DNA from: Lonicera japonica
Lineage: Eukaryota > Streptophyta > Magnoliopsida > Dipsacales > Caprifoliaceae
DNA: 64,000 nt
Direction of reading: 5' to 3'
Assembly: GCA_021464415.1 (NCBI GenBank)
Contig: CM038466.1
Coordinates: 26,227,017 to 26,291,016 of the forward strand
A program made the translations under genes and the position numbers. Below the pieces are notes generated by a model. It did not search any database. It had not been told where the DNA came from and worked only from the letters and a program-made list of their open reading frames with translations. Shown here in pieces: positions 47,606 through 60,420 of the stretch (position 1 is its first letter; every line of letters begins with the position of its first letter).

Positions 47606-48817
47606 AAATAAACTACATACATTGAAGAAAATTGAACTAAAAAAATAATAGAAAGGAGCAAAATCCATATTTTTATGTATAGATATATAATTTATATGTA
47701 TATATTTATGTATCGATATGTATTTATAGCTGTAAGTTAACATTCCAACTATCAATGTTCAATACTTGAGAGTCCCATTCCAACCTATACTTCCGAACAT
47801 GGAGTGACTGAGTTTATTCAAGCAAGCGCATCCTAAACTAGATAATCACTACTATCTCGTCAATTGCTTTATAGTAACAGGATATAATATGGGTAACGAT
47901 TATTCATTAATATTCCAAATGAATACGATATAACATTTCAAACTAATTTTTGGTGATATTTTTTTGATATAAAGTGTTTTTACAGAATATAACTTTTTTT
48001 CATATAAATTATAAGTCTAAAATTACCACAATAAATGTAGATTAAGAAATAATTTAATAATTATGTTTATATGAATCGAATTTAGAGTTTTTTCTTTATT
48101 AAAAGACAAGGAGTATACTATACCAGACCGTTTTTAGACACATACGTTTGGTTTGAAAATAATATTAAAATATTCGGTTAGAATATTAATAGGCCGAATA
48201 GATTAATGCATGATAAAACAATGGTTTATGTGAGAGCAGTTTTAGGGCACGAGGCGAGCACTGAGATTTCCTTGTTTTAGTATTACTTAAAATTTGGACC
48301 GCTTGATATATTTAATTAATTGAATCTTAGCTTATTATTTAAGAAGTTGCGTGGCATCAAAGATGGATGGATGGCGGCGATTAATAAAAGTATTTGTGTA
48401 TTTTCCTATTCATTCACAACTTATCAACATCCTCTTTTTATTTATTTATTATTGTTTTTAATGCTACAACTTATATATTAAACATCTTATTTATTGCGAA
48501 TTAACCTTATTATTATTTAAAATGACACGAATTTCAATGTTGATGCTGTAAAATTGCACACTTGTAGTTGGCTATCCCTCGAGGTTATCAAGTATCAACT
48601 CTTAATCTTTGACCTAATTAAATAGAAGTTAATTAGTGTCATCAGAGTGTCATTCAAGATTGTTTAGACTAAATAAGCAATTATTTGCAAATTAGCTAAG
48701 GGGGGTCAATGCAAAGAACCAAGATTTACACACGTTAGTTTTAGTATTTGTAATCACTATGTTTCTTAATTTTATTAAAAATAAATATTTCTTTTTATGT
48801 TTGTTTGGTATTTTGCA

Positions 48818-49532
48818 TAGAGTGTTAAGACCAATCCAAAAACTAACCGAACGAACTAATTTGTAAAATTTTGAACTAAAAAAAAATCGAAACCAAAACT
48901 TAGAAAATCGAAACCGAATAGTTTGTTTCGGATTTGGCGATAGTTAGTCTAAAACCGAACCGAATTATGTATTAAAAAATGAAATATGTTAATATATATT
49001 CTAAGGGTACACGCTAAGTATATTATTATACAAAAAAAATGAACTTTTATAAGAGTATATTCCTTATTAATTGCATGTTGTGATCGTCTTAAAAAAAATC
49101 ATTAATGCGTGCCCTTATTATTAAATTACTACATGATGCTAATTTTTTTTTTATCATATACACACTGTTAAGATAATTCATCATTTTATTTAATATATTT
49201 TATTCTTATAAATGTACAAATAAAGTAATAATTAAATAGAGAACATGGTTTATATATATTTTCTCCTTATTTCTAAAATACTATGACTTTGATTTGAATT
49301 TAAACCAATCTTACATTATTAATATCAATATTCTATTGTTATGTTAAATTTATTTTAAAATATATATATATATATATATATGTCAAAACCAAATAAATCG
49401 GAACCGAAACCTAACCAAAAGGTTTGGTTTTAAAAGATTTAGAAACCGAACTAAAACTGAATTTTTACATTTGGTTTAAATTTGAGGTACCTTAATTAGT
49501 TTTTATCTCGACGGAAACTGAAAACACCCCTA
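48818..49532. mobile_element. possible degraded Ac-like hAT element
   Basis: The right end read on the other strand is TAGGGGTGTTTTCAG; the left end TAGAGTGTTAAG may be its degraded partner. The interior is rich in AACCGAA, CCGAAC and GGTTTGGTTT words, like subterminal repeats. No matching 8-bp target duplication is visible, so boundaries are uncertain. Confidence 0.35.
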
Positions 49533-51670
49533 GCCAGGCATTGTACCTTGGGCCATGACAAATGCTCATTGTCACGGTTTGATGCTGTGATAATTCTACT
49601 TATAAACTGTATTCTTTTTTCACGGTTCTTAATTAGTCATGACGAGGACGTACCCTTATTTCCATAGTTTAAAATCGTGGCAATATGCCTATTTTGGTAC
49701 GTACGGTAAATTTTATTCGAGCTTAGAAGTTTTTAGTACAGTAGACATAGGCATAACAATTGTATATATACGGGTTGTTACAAAAAAGGAATATTATATT
49801 TTAATTGAGTAATTTTATCATCAATTTTTTCTAGGTGTACTGAATGCATACAAGTAAAAATCTCTGATAAAATTATTCAATAAGTGTAGAAGTAGTCTTG
49901 ATTAATGAAGTTAATTTATTCCCGGCATACGACTTTGACAAATATAGTGCGATTGTAAAAGTAGATAATAGTGATCAAAACGAAGATTATGAGCCAAGTG
50001 AGTCGAATAGATAGTTTTTAAGTTTGATCTATTAAACATTTTAACCTTATAAATTTGTTTGAGCCGGACCGGCTTGTTTAGCTTTTAAATCGAGTTCAAA
50101 CAAAGTTTTAACCAAGTCGAACTAGATTACTTTATTTTTAACATAATTTTACAGTGTTTTAGAATTTATTGAGTCAAGCTTATTAACATGTCAAACTTGA
50201 AAATGTGTTTGGTTTTTTTTCATTTATTTACAAATGAATCTCGAACAAACTTCTACTCGAACGATCCGATCGAATTTTCGAGCTCGAATAGCTTCCTATG
50301 TTTTACAACCCTTACCATTACACAGAATTTTGGTGGGAGTGTTTTTATAACAACCACAGATACACATATGGGAATTATGATATAAAAAAAAATTAAAAAA
50401 ATAAGAAGAAGAAGAAGAAAGAACATCAAAAGAATAAAAAAATGTTGAACCACACACTTTAATGAATGGAACACAGGTTGTCTTGTGTATTTAAAAACCG
50501 TCAACCTTAAACTAAATTGAAATTGATGATCTTCAATTGGCCACTGCTAATTACTTCAAACCACATGTTGCTAATTAGTGTGCAGCCCACTAATTTTGGA
50601 TTAATACAACTCCACTAAATATATATATATATATAAACAATACATTAATTTGGTCTGAAACTATATAAGAATGCTCTTTAAGTTGTATGCTTATGTACGT
50701 GGTTACCATGATAGATTAAGTGGATTTTTTTTGCTTAATTTAAGCGGATAAATTAAGTAGATGTGATAAGTGATAAACATGTATAGTTATATAAGTGTAT
50801 ATATATATATATATATTTACAAACATACAAACTTAATTTGCTTCTTTTTTTTTAATCAAAAGGGGGCAATAACCCCATTTTTATTTAATCAATAAGAAGC
50901 ATTATATCAAATGACTTAACCTCAAAATACATGGAAAAAAAAGCACTTATTAGGCCATCTTCTAAATATCTAACCACAACCAATTATATGACTTATAATT
51001 AAAAAAAAAATACCTAAAAGCTGGTAAACTTGCATGTAGAGATTAGACAGGAACAAAATCATATAGAGAACAAACAATTTCTAGATTAATTAATAAAAAA
51101 GATGTAAATCAAAGAGTTGAGAGTTGGACACTAGTTAACAACATGTGGTTCGAAGTTAGCAGTACGTTGCCAAGTGTAACATTATCAATTTATTTCCACA
51201 ATTATATTAGATTTGGCATGCATACATAGGCATTTTATGTCATGGCAATGATTTGGAAGTTGTTACTTAATGCTATCTTTGAATTATTATTATTTTTGAA
51301 AAAAATAACTATGCAATGATATTAGCTTGAAAATAAAATATATTGGTGGGACTTCAAAGGAGATTGAAATGTTTGATATCATATATAGTGAACAAATTAT
51401 TAAACATCTCACATTTACTTTTGCCTCCCATTGGGCCTTTTAAAAAAAACTTAAGGTAAAATTTATAACTTTTGAATTTTTGTGCACTTTCTTTTACAAA
51501 AAACGAAAAACATATTAATACAAATTTTAATGAGGCAATTAGGTATAAGGGCTCATTATAATAATAATATAATTATAAAGGACACTTAAAAATTAGCCGT
51601 GTAAATTAAGAACACAGTACAAAAAAGACACTAATACCCCTTCATTATAATATCATCTCATTATGACACT

Positions 51671-52131
51671 AACAGCAACCAGAAGGTGTTAAATGCATTT
51701 AGCACCTTCTGGACAACAATCAGAGGGTGTTAAATGCATTTAGCACCTCTTGCACAGCAACCAGAAGGTGCTAAATGCATTTAGCACCACAACCAAAAGG
51801 TGTTAAATGCATTTAGCACCCCCTGAACAACAATCAGAAGGTGCTAAATGAAGTTAGCACCACAACCAGAAGGTGCTAAATGCATTTAGCACCCTCTGGA
51901 CAGCAAACAGAGAGTGTTAAATGCAATTAGCACCACAACCAGAAGGTGCTAAATGCATTTAGCATTTCCTGGACAGCAACCAGAGGGTGCTAAATGCATT
52001 TAGCACCCCTTGGACAACAACCATAAAGCTAACCAGAAGGTGCTAAATGCATTTAGCACCTTCTGAACAACAACCAGAAGGTGTGCAACTTGAACAACAA
52101 ACTAGAATGTGCTAAAATGATTTTAGCAACA
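51671..52131. repeat. minisatellite of ~12 units, each with a 22-bp palindrome centred on ATGCAT
   Basis: Units alternate between about 42 and 32 bp. Each carries arms GGTGCTAAAT and ATTTAGCACC around the ATGCAT centre, separated by CTGGACAACAACCAGA- or ACAACCAGA-type linkers. About ten units keep the palindrome; the last two are degenerate. Some units have compensating or single changes (GGTGTTAAAT, AAATGAAGTTAG). It has no open reading frame. Confidence 0.9.
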
Positions 52132-52427
52132 TTATAAAATAGAAAACAACAAAATGGATGAGATCAACATCCATTCAATTTATTTATATGTATATATTTA
52201 TATGGATCGACGTAGGGTTCATAAAAGAAAAAAAAAAGAGTTACGATCATATTGTTTTTAAATCTCGATGGGCTGTCGAAATTAGTCGATTTCGATAGCA
52301 AAACGACCTCTGATCATCTTAATTTTTCACGCAATTATAATAACTTTGTCTTCCGAACAACATATCCAAAAATTAGCCAAATCCAACGGTTCGATCAAAA
52401 GTTATATATATTTTACGATTGTAGATC

Positions 52428-52516
52428 TAGAAAGAAGAAGAAGACGACGACGACGACGGCGACAATGATGATGAGAACGGCGGTCAGAGTCAGGTGATGT
52501 TGGTGGTGGTGGTGGT
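52428..52516 (+). repeat. trinucleotide repeat cluster (GAA)n-(GAC)n and (GGT)n
   Basis: AGAAGAAGAAGACGACGACG-type runs at about 52430-52460, ATGATGATG near 52466, and GGTGGTGGTGGTG at about 52500-52516. No supported gene spans them. Confidence 0.75.
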
Positions 52517-52519
52517 GTT

Positions 52520-55500
52520 GGAAAAGGTGAGATTGTTGGTGAGACTTCTCTTTTCTCTTGTTCTTTATTTTCTCTCTCTAAACTATGTGTATGTAAGAGA
52601 GAATAATATGTCTTTTGTATAATTAGAATAAATGACATAGTAGGGTATTTTTGTCCATCAACATTTATCATTTTCCTTAAAATAAATTAATATTATGAAA
52701 AGTGCCCTTATTGTAAAACCAAATTATGAAATTAGTACTAGCTAGTTCTCTTTATTAAATATGAGTCTATCCTTAGAGTTATAAAATATTACGGAGCGAG
52801 GCCTTATAACCCATTATCTTAATTTTAATCTTGCAAGGAATAGGATTTACCAATTAGAGATACGGAGTAAATAACATCATGTTACAACTGTGAGTCTTCA
52901 ACGGTTAGTTTATTTTGAGTTTGTTTTTATATTAACTACTTTTATATCAATATTTTTTTTGTTCATGTATTGTAGCCCACCTAAATTTAAAAAAATTAAT
53001 CTCTACTAATGCAAATCCGCTACTTAAGTACGTAACTTAAGTTTTCAATGACTTTAATTTTAGCACAATAATAAATATTGGCCGGCATATTTAAGAAAGT
53101 AGGAAAAAGCTAAAAGTTGAAATCCTATTTTTCTAATTAAAAAAAAACAACTCTATCCTCTAAATTGCATTCTAGTTATACACCTCTTGACTTTATAAGT
53201 TCCAGCCACAGTGACACCTTCTGTAATTAATAGGGTAAGTAGGACAAATATATTCTATAAACGCATGCAACAATTCTTACGAGTAGAATAGAATAATGTT
53301 CCGCAATATAGGCAAAGTTAATATGCCTTTGTCTCCTTTTTTTGTTTAAAAAAAAAAGAAAAGAAAGAAGAGAAGTTTAAATCTCTCTCTTTAACTATAA
53401 ATAAAGAAAAATTCACCCTAAATATTTTTGGGTAAGACTCGAAAACTAATATATATATTATATATGTGGGTACCTTCACAACTAAAATAACTTACTTTAT
53501 CTCTTTTTTTCATACTTTCTCCATACACTTTATCTCTTTTTTTTTTCATCCTCTCGGCTCTCTCCCCCTACATTCCCTCTCTCCACACTCTCGATCACTT
53601 AAAATATTAGACAATATTTATTTTATCTCTCTTTGAATGTACTTTTATCATACTACTGTTTCAAGATCCAAACAAATAATTACCATATACTTTAATTTGC
53701 CATTGTAAATTAATGCTCCTATAATAAATTTGCCGGAAATCTCTCATTCACTCCTTCATACGAAATCAGTAGTCACTCAACCTTAAAAATACTCTCAAAG
53801 AGACAAAAAGTATCTCACCTAAATTTGACCAAACATCTATTTTTTTTTAAAAATAAAAATAAAAATATCTTTCGCTTTTGATGGTTAACTTTATTTAATT
53901 TTTACAATTTATTTAGTAATTTGTTTCCAATAATGAAAAATGCTCATTGTAGGAGACGGACTTTTAACATTTTCTTAATATGAGCAATAAATAAAATCGA
54001 ATTTGAGAGAGAGTGTGAACGGGAGATTTAAAAAAGAGAATCGAGTTCCACCGATTTGACATTTTAATATAGAAAGTTTTAAAAGATTATGTATGTTGAA
54101 TTTTTTAATTTCTTTAAAATGTCAAACTATTTCCCCAAAATCAGCAAGTCTCACTAATATATCACCAACATTGATCCATACATTCGAACCATCATAAATA
54201 TTTTTTTCTCTCAAAGTTTACTAGTGGCAATACACAGATAATATATCCCTATACCAAAAAATTTACGTTCCAGTAATTATTGTTAATTACAAGGTCAACC
54301 TATACACACAAGTTGAACCATGTATATCTTTAGAGTGGTATATATCCGTGTGTAAAAAATTACAACTTCTATATCTCTCTGCTTATCACTTTATTAGTTC
54401 ACCTATCATCTATGTGTAGTGAAGTCATTTGGAACTTTGAAAAAGTTATTTATTCTTCATCACAACTTTATTTTATAGGATAGGATAGAGACACCTGCCA
54501 ACTAGCTAAAACAAAAGAGCGTCTCTGACACTCAAAAATTTTAATCTTTAGCAACTTCTTTTTTAAAATTTTTTTTTGTATAAACTATGAGCTTAATTTA
54601 CACTGTCATATCACTTTTATCTCTTTTGAGATTTTTTATACAACTTTAAAATATAATAATTTTAAATACAAATTTTGAAAATAAATAAAAATTGTATATT
54701 TGAAATACTAAATAAGCTAGCCCTATGAAACAAAATTCATCATGAATATAATATAATGTATAAAAAAATTCAACAAAATATTATGAAAAATTACTTAAAT
54801 ATACATCCAACATATGTCGGTAATTTATTTGTTATTTCAAAGTTTACAATTGCGTTTATAAAATTATTATGAGTCATATTTCTTTTAGGCCTTAAATTTT
54901 CTAAAATTATATGTTGACATATAGGATTTACAAGTCAATTTATACAAAATAGAAATGAAGCAAACTTAGCTAAATTCCCTTTCGCTTTGTTTGGACTCTC
55001 CCTTCTCTCCAAGCAAAACCAAAACCACACTTCAAGCCTTTGTCTTTCAAAAAAGAATTATTTTTTTTTTCATTTTAAATTGCTCTCTGTCATTCGTCAA
55101 AAGTATACATAGTTATTTTTTGAACGGGATTAGTGTCATCTCAATTTAGATACAGGACACCTCATACCACAGATTGCCATTTTTTAATTTTTTTTTATAT
55201 TGGATGGTAATATTCTTAAAACAATTCCTCATTTAAAGATGAAATGAATTAAGTTTAGTTTGTATTGATTTGTTAGAATTACATGCACACCAAACTTGAT
55301 TCAATAATATTTAAAATTTTACTTCTTTTTTGAGCTCGAAAATTTTACTTTTAATATAATATTGAAGTATAACAGATTGATTTAAAAGATACGATTAACT
55401 AAATTAAGATACGAGAATATATGACTCGTGTTACATAAATGATTATGATAAAAACAAAAGATTAATTAGACATGACTATAAGAAAAAGTCCAACCACAAG

Positions 55501-55899
55501 CTAACCTAGTTTTGTCCAAAATCGACCCACCTGACTTTGACACTTATCATTATCAGTCACGAATATTATTGACACACAAATATAATTACTATCAAAATAA
55601 TTAATATACAAATCTGGCAAACATTATGTTACTGAATGCATTCCTTTGATATTAATTCTTTTTGGTTTGGCACAACCCGGAAAAAAAATATAGTGGATAG
55701 ACCAATTGATGATTTTGGGCTTTGCATTAGAGGTTACACCATTGATTTAGTAGTCCTTTTCTAGCAATGCTCCATTTATTTTTATTTTAAAAACTAAAAA
55801 GTTGCAACATCCACCATTATTATCTATTTGCTTAATTTTGGGTCGGGCCTCCTTAAGTTCTTATTTAGCAACGTTTTTTCTAACAATGGGTAAAAAACT
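52520..55899. other. AT-rich intergenic region, no gene seen
   Basis: Low-complexity T-rich and A-rich stretches, including pyrimidine-rich runs near 53500-53590. I see no coding, RNA or defined repeat feature. Confidence 0.45.
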
Positions 55900-56560
55900 A
55901 AAAACACCCTACCCTCCATCACAATATTTTTTAAGAAAAAATCAAGAAATAATTTTTTTTGAAATAAGAGCTTATATTTTAATTTAATTAACGTAGACTC
56001 CCTATTTATCGATTGTTTTTTAAAATGAGAGATTTGATCGAAAAAAATTTTGTATGAACTTAACTTTGCACAAAATTGTGTTTTTGTGTAAACTTAACCT
56101 TGCAATTAAAAAATTTAATGCAAATTTGTTTATTATGATGTGTTTTTACTTTTTAACAAGTATTCTTATGTGTCACTGATATAAAAGCAATGTCAAATAA
56201 ACTTTAATACGTAATAATGTAACAAAAAATAAGGATTGCAATACTTAACTTTGCATAACCCAAAAAAATTATCATGTGTCTTTTCATTAATAAATAGGTT
56301 TAAACTTGTAATTTGTTGAAATAACACAAAAGCTCTATCAATTAAACACTTTGAAATAATAATATGCTAAAAAACATGCGATGCAAATTTAATTTTGCAT
56401 GATACTATAAAAAATTACGATCCTAAAACCTACCGTAAAGTTAACGTTGCACTCTTTTTAGAATTTGGTCAAATATAAGCCCTTTAACTTATAAAAATAT
56501 TATTTCCTACTTCTTTTGCAAAAACTTTTTCAAACAAATCATATTTTCTAACATCCCCTT
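55900..56560. repeat. dispersed AT-rich repeat, fullest copy in the window
   Basis: The right two thirds match, in reverse, 11990-12310 (for example AATTACAAGTTTAA-CCTATTTATT) and 27390-27720 (AAAATTAAGTTTGCA). The left end (about 55920-55990) and right end (about 56450-56540) are partly inverted copies of each other around AAGAAATAAT..GCTTATATTT. This suggests a foldback or long-TIR element. No coding capacity. Confidence 0.5.
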
Positions 56561-57860
56561 TTTCAAAAATGTGTTACCAAAGCCAACTATTGTGTAGATA
56601 TTTTTGTATTTATTCTGATAGTTAAATTTTCCTTATAGTAACTATTTTATATTTATACTCTTTTCCTAACAAAAGTAAACTCCACGCAACAAATTTCCCT
56701 AAATTTTACTTCTTTCCAACTTAAGATTCACCTTTTGGTGTTCATCTTTCAACTTTTCCACTCTTAACATAACCAATCTACAAATCTTGCGAAAGTAGAA
56801 AAGCCTTAGTTTCTACCATTTATAAAATCAGAGTATGCCACTCACCAAAGTTCCTAATTACGCCACTATTCAAACTTCTTATAAAATTATTAGCCTTTTA
56901 AATTTTATTTTTTCTAACATTGTAATCCTAAATTTCATGGGGCTTGGGGGTTTGCCATTAAAATAAGAGATCAAAATACTAATGTACAAAAAAAATAAAT
57001 CCAGAAACATATTAGTTATTGATTTCTTGATCTAAGATTCACCACCGATTACATTATTTTTACCTACATCAATGCTAAATGTATTTATAGAATAACTTTT
57101 TATGTGTATAGTAATTTTCTTAAAATAATTGAGCAGATTAGCGTAGTATCCAAAGCCATATGAAGCCACATGATAAATTAATTAATTGGATTAAGCAGAA
57201 GGTGGCACAACAATGACTCATTTTGAGTATATATTTAAATAAATCTGATTGGCTGAATTTAATAATTACATTAACAAAATATTTATTCATTTTTAAGGGG
57301 TGAGATCTCTCAGCCGCTGCCGTTTCTGTCAGTGGAAACCTCAAACTTTCAACTTATCTCTATGGTTGTGGATCTCCCACTAATCAATCTACATTTGTCT
57401 ATCTATCATCATATCTCATATATATATATATATCTATCATCATATCTCATATATATATATATTGGCATTTTACTATCTCATTATCATTAAGATTCTATAT
57501 ATAATATGCATTAGGTCCGGCAAATGAGCGTGTTCAAACGGGTCAAATAGGCCTGCAGGTTCGTGCTGGGTTTATTTGATTAGATTCTGAACTTATTTGA
57601 ACCGGGTCGGATTTGGGTTAAGTTTGAACATGTTTGATCTAGGTTGGGTCCAGCTGTGAATTGGCGATATACCTAATATACATTTATGTATGTATGTGTG
57701 ATGTGATATATTTATATCAATGCATGTATTTGTGTTATACTTTTAATAGACATGATACTTTGATTTGTGGTTTACATGCACTTACATAACAACTTTTTCC
57801 TAAGGTCAAATATCCCAAATTATATCTATAGTTACAATATGTCTATCTACAGAGCATTTC
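56561..57860. other. intergenic, no gene seen
   Basis: It contains a short tandem pair (about 57399-57462) of ATCTATCATCATATCTCAT followed by (AT)n, and otherwise nothing that I can name. Confidence 0.45.
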
Positions 57861-57863
57861 CCA

Positions 57864-58227
57864 TAAGGACCTTAAGTTAAGGTCCTTATTTACGGACTTG
57901 CCCTTTTGGCACGCTTTCCGATGGTTTTTGATGAAATTTGGTGATGTTCTTCATCATGTGTAGAACATCTCCACCAAATTTCATCAAAAAATTCAACGGG
58001 AAGTAGGTTAACTACATGATTGAAAAATATTGGACATATACATACATGGACCAGAATTTTTCAATCCTATAGTTAACCCACTTTCCGGTTGAATTTTTTG
58101 ATGAAATTTGGTGGAGATGTTCTACACACGATGAAGAACATCCCCACCAAATTTCATCAAAAAATCCCATCGGGAAGCGTGCCAAAAGGGCAAGTCCGTA
58201 AATAAGGACCTTAAGTTAAGGTCCTTA
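57864..58227. mobile_element. 364-bp foldback MITE with nested hairpins in each arm
   Basis: The arms of about 165 bp are nearly perfect inverted copies around a loop of about 25-30 bp. The outer 20 bases, starting TAAGGACCTTAAG, are themselves palindromic. The arms share GGACTTGCCCTTTTGGCACG. Within each arm GATGAAATTTGGTG and CACCAAATTTCATC form a further inverted pair. The ends are consistent with a TA target duplication (Stowaway/mariner-like), though that is not proven. Related to the F1 foldbacks. Confidence 0.85.
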
Positions 58228-59168
58228 CTTGAAATTTTCCCTGTCTATATATGCACTTAATTGGTGTCCCTACCGTGACATGTCCTAATGTGTTAAAATA
58301 ATTTGTTGTGTCTATGTTGTACCCCATGTCGGTACATGCTTCATAGGAACTATCCATAGGTTTGTTAGTGTGCGCGCGTGTGTTTGGAGTAGTAATACAA
58401 CTAACTAAATTCAGAATTAACATACTGTTACCACTTCTGCAAGAAACTCCTCTAAAGTCCAAGATTTGTTGAAATTGAGACATTGGATTCAGAATTTCAG
58501 ATATTGTTCATAACTTAAGTCACACCCTGCAAACACAACAAATTAACCAACTTGGGTAAAAGTTAGTTATCACGAAATGGTTTGCTAAGTGTAAACATAT
58601 GTAATCACCATATATATATAGAAAGACATCCGTGACCTTTTTTTTTTTCTCCTGTATGCTGGAAAAACCCGTATCCGCCCTTAGACGTAACAATGTTCCA
58701 AAATCTAAAGAAAGTACGTAGCTCTGTGCCGCTTAAACCTGGGTTAGATAATTTCAGTTAATGATTGATTCAATTGTATAACACACATACAAAAATGATG
58801 AATTCAATAATACTTTGACTGTAGTCAGGGAAAGTTAATTGATGCTAGTGACCTTGTTCATCTGAAACTCCAATCTGCAACCAATTGGAGAAGAACCAGC
58901 TTAATCAACATTTTATAGAGAAAGTTCAGTGCACAACCAAAATAAAACTGACACAAGACATATAAAAGCTAGGGTTAATAATCATTATACACAGGCCTGG
59001 GCCAGCAGCTAATGAATACAATAACGTTCACAGGAAGAAGGGGGAGAAAATTATATGTTATATATTTTTGTATGACATAACAAGAATGCTTTTGAATCTC
59101 CCTCGAAACTTTTGCTGACCAGTACAAAAATCAAATCAAAATAGGACTTGAGGAGTATTGCCACGTGC
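58228..59168. other. intergenic, presumed 3' flank of the 110-aa candidate gene
   Basis: No supported gene. A short exon-like stretch (58875-58846 on the minus strand, after TTGCAG, ending in TAG) was considered but its phase does not fit the upstream exons. Confidence 0.35.
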
Positions 59169-60029
59169 TCATGCGCATATCAGCATTTTTGTCATCAAAG
59201 AACCCTTCGGGAAGAGCTCTTTTACTTGCTTAGCTTCTGAGCCAACATTCATTTTTGATGTCTGTGAATTATTTCGAGAAGGCTCATCACCTTTTGTCTC
59301 TAAAACATTGGCACTTAACAATCTGTCCATCCTGTTATCCAAACCAAATTCCTTCACCACTTGAATATGAGCAGAACCCTAGCAGTTTTTTGTGAATCAG
59401 GGCCGTATGTGAGTACCTCAATTCCAAGAAACGGCACCATTTAGATCACCCGCAGATATTAGTCCATTCACAAAAACGCAATATTTTTATTATTTAATCC
59501 CTTGTCACAAATTGAAAGTCCCACTTTGACTTTCGTACTTTTAAAGAAACACTAATTTCAATTTAATCAATGGTCAATAATATAACTTATTTTCTATTCT
59601 ACTATTTGGTACGTTGATTGTGTACCTAAAAGAAAATAGGACTATCATTTTGAGACAGGAGAGAGTATTAGGATCACCCAAAAAATAGTTGAGGTTCATC
59701 AAGTCAAAGAAACGATAAGCAAAAAGAAATAGTTTGGCAGTTAATGTGCAAAGACTCCGAAGAATACCAGAAAAGGTCAATGAAAGGCTCTTACCATTAT
59801 TTTGCTTCATATGTTGTTGATTATAAAAAATATCTGAAGGAAGTATTATTGATGATGGCCGTGACTTAGGCAATTCTGTAGTCGGCACGTTCAGGCTTAT
59901 TGCGATGCAACTCTATAGAATGTTCTAGTTTAGACTTAGTTAGTCGACCCTTATTATTGCATTGTTACCCCGAGCAACTGCAGCAGCGTTAGCTTTGACG
60001 TTCTTAATTGCCTGCTCAAATGTAAGCAT
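59169..60029 (-). CDS. candidate three-exon gene, 110-aa protein of unknown function
   Basis: I do not recognise the product. Proposed exons: 60029-59969, 59875-59795, 59359-59169, with introns GTAACA..CTACAG and GTAAGA..TTCAAG. All phases agree (1 and 1) and the total is 333 bases. The protein starts MLTFEQAIKNVKANAAAVAR, continues with PKSRPSSIILPSDIFYN, then VVKEFGLDNRMDRLLSANVL, and ends MTKMLICA-stop. It is soluble-looking, with no signal peptide or membrane segment. A TATATATA stretch at about 60078-60091 lies 50 bases upstream. Intron 2 contains a Stowaway-like element. The support is codon-like composition in three separate blocks that join in frame; the last acceptor is weak. It could also be a gene fragment, or exon 3 could start elsewhere. 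Confidence 0.35.
59497..59665. mobile_element. Stowaway-like MITE, degraded, in intron 2 of the 110-aa candidate
   Basis: The right end on the other strand is CTCTCTCCTGTCTC, followed by TA. The interior contains TTTGGTACGTTGATTGTG, the family word shared with 34149-34293 and 37983-38189. The left end is diverged. Confidence 0.5.
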
Positions 60030-60420
60030 CTTGATCAAAACTTAATTAGAGCAAACAAACATATCCTGATATACAATATATATATATATAAGATTAAAAA
60101 AAAGGAGATTTGGAAAACCAGAAAGAAAACAAAAAACATCAATGTAAAATGAAATTGTGGTATATATATATACCTATATGTAACAATTTAAACAGTTCAA
60201 GCCTCGGGACATTTGAAGTACAAATTCTAGAGCTTCAAATCATAAAATGCAAGAAAATTAAAAAGTGAATTAGTTATTATACTGGCCCAAGTGGGCACAA
60301 TTTATTGGTCACAAAAGCATCCTATCGGCAAAATTTATGAATAAGGTGGAACATGTAAAACAATCCTAAACTGTATTTCTTTATCTTGTTTTATATTTTG
60401 CATTTTAAAGTGAAGAAAGA

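Larger units (their letters stand above)
46401..51670. other. gene-poor AT-rich intergenic region
   Basis: Apart from the foldback elements and the Ac-like element listed separately, it holds TA-rich runs at about 49360-49381, 50620-50634 and 50801-50814. No coding signal that I can support. Confidence 0.5.

Noticed and set aside
51671..52131. CRISPR-like array because of regularly repeated palindromic units
   Set aside because: The host is a plant, the repeats vary between units, the spacers are themselves repeated and not unique, and there is no cas gene. It is a minisatellite.
58846..58875. Small terminal exon (after TTGCAG, ending in TAG) for the 110-aa candidate gene
   Set aside because: The only good upstream donor gives a phase that leads to an early stop; exon 3 already ends in its own stop codon at 59169.
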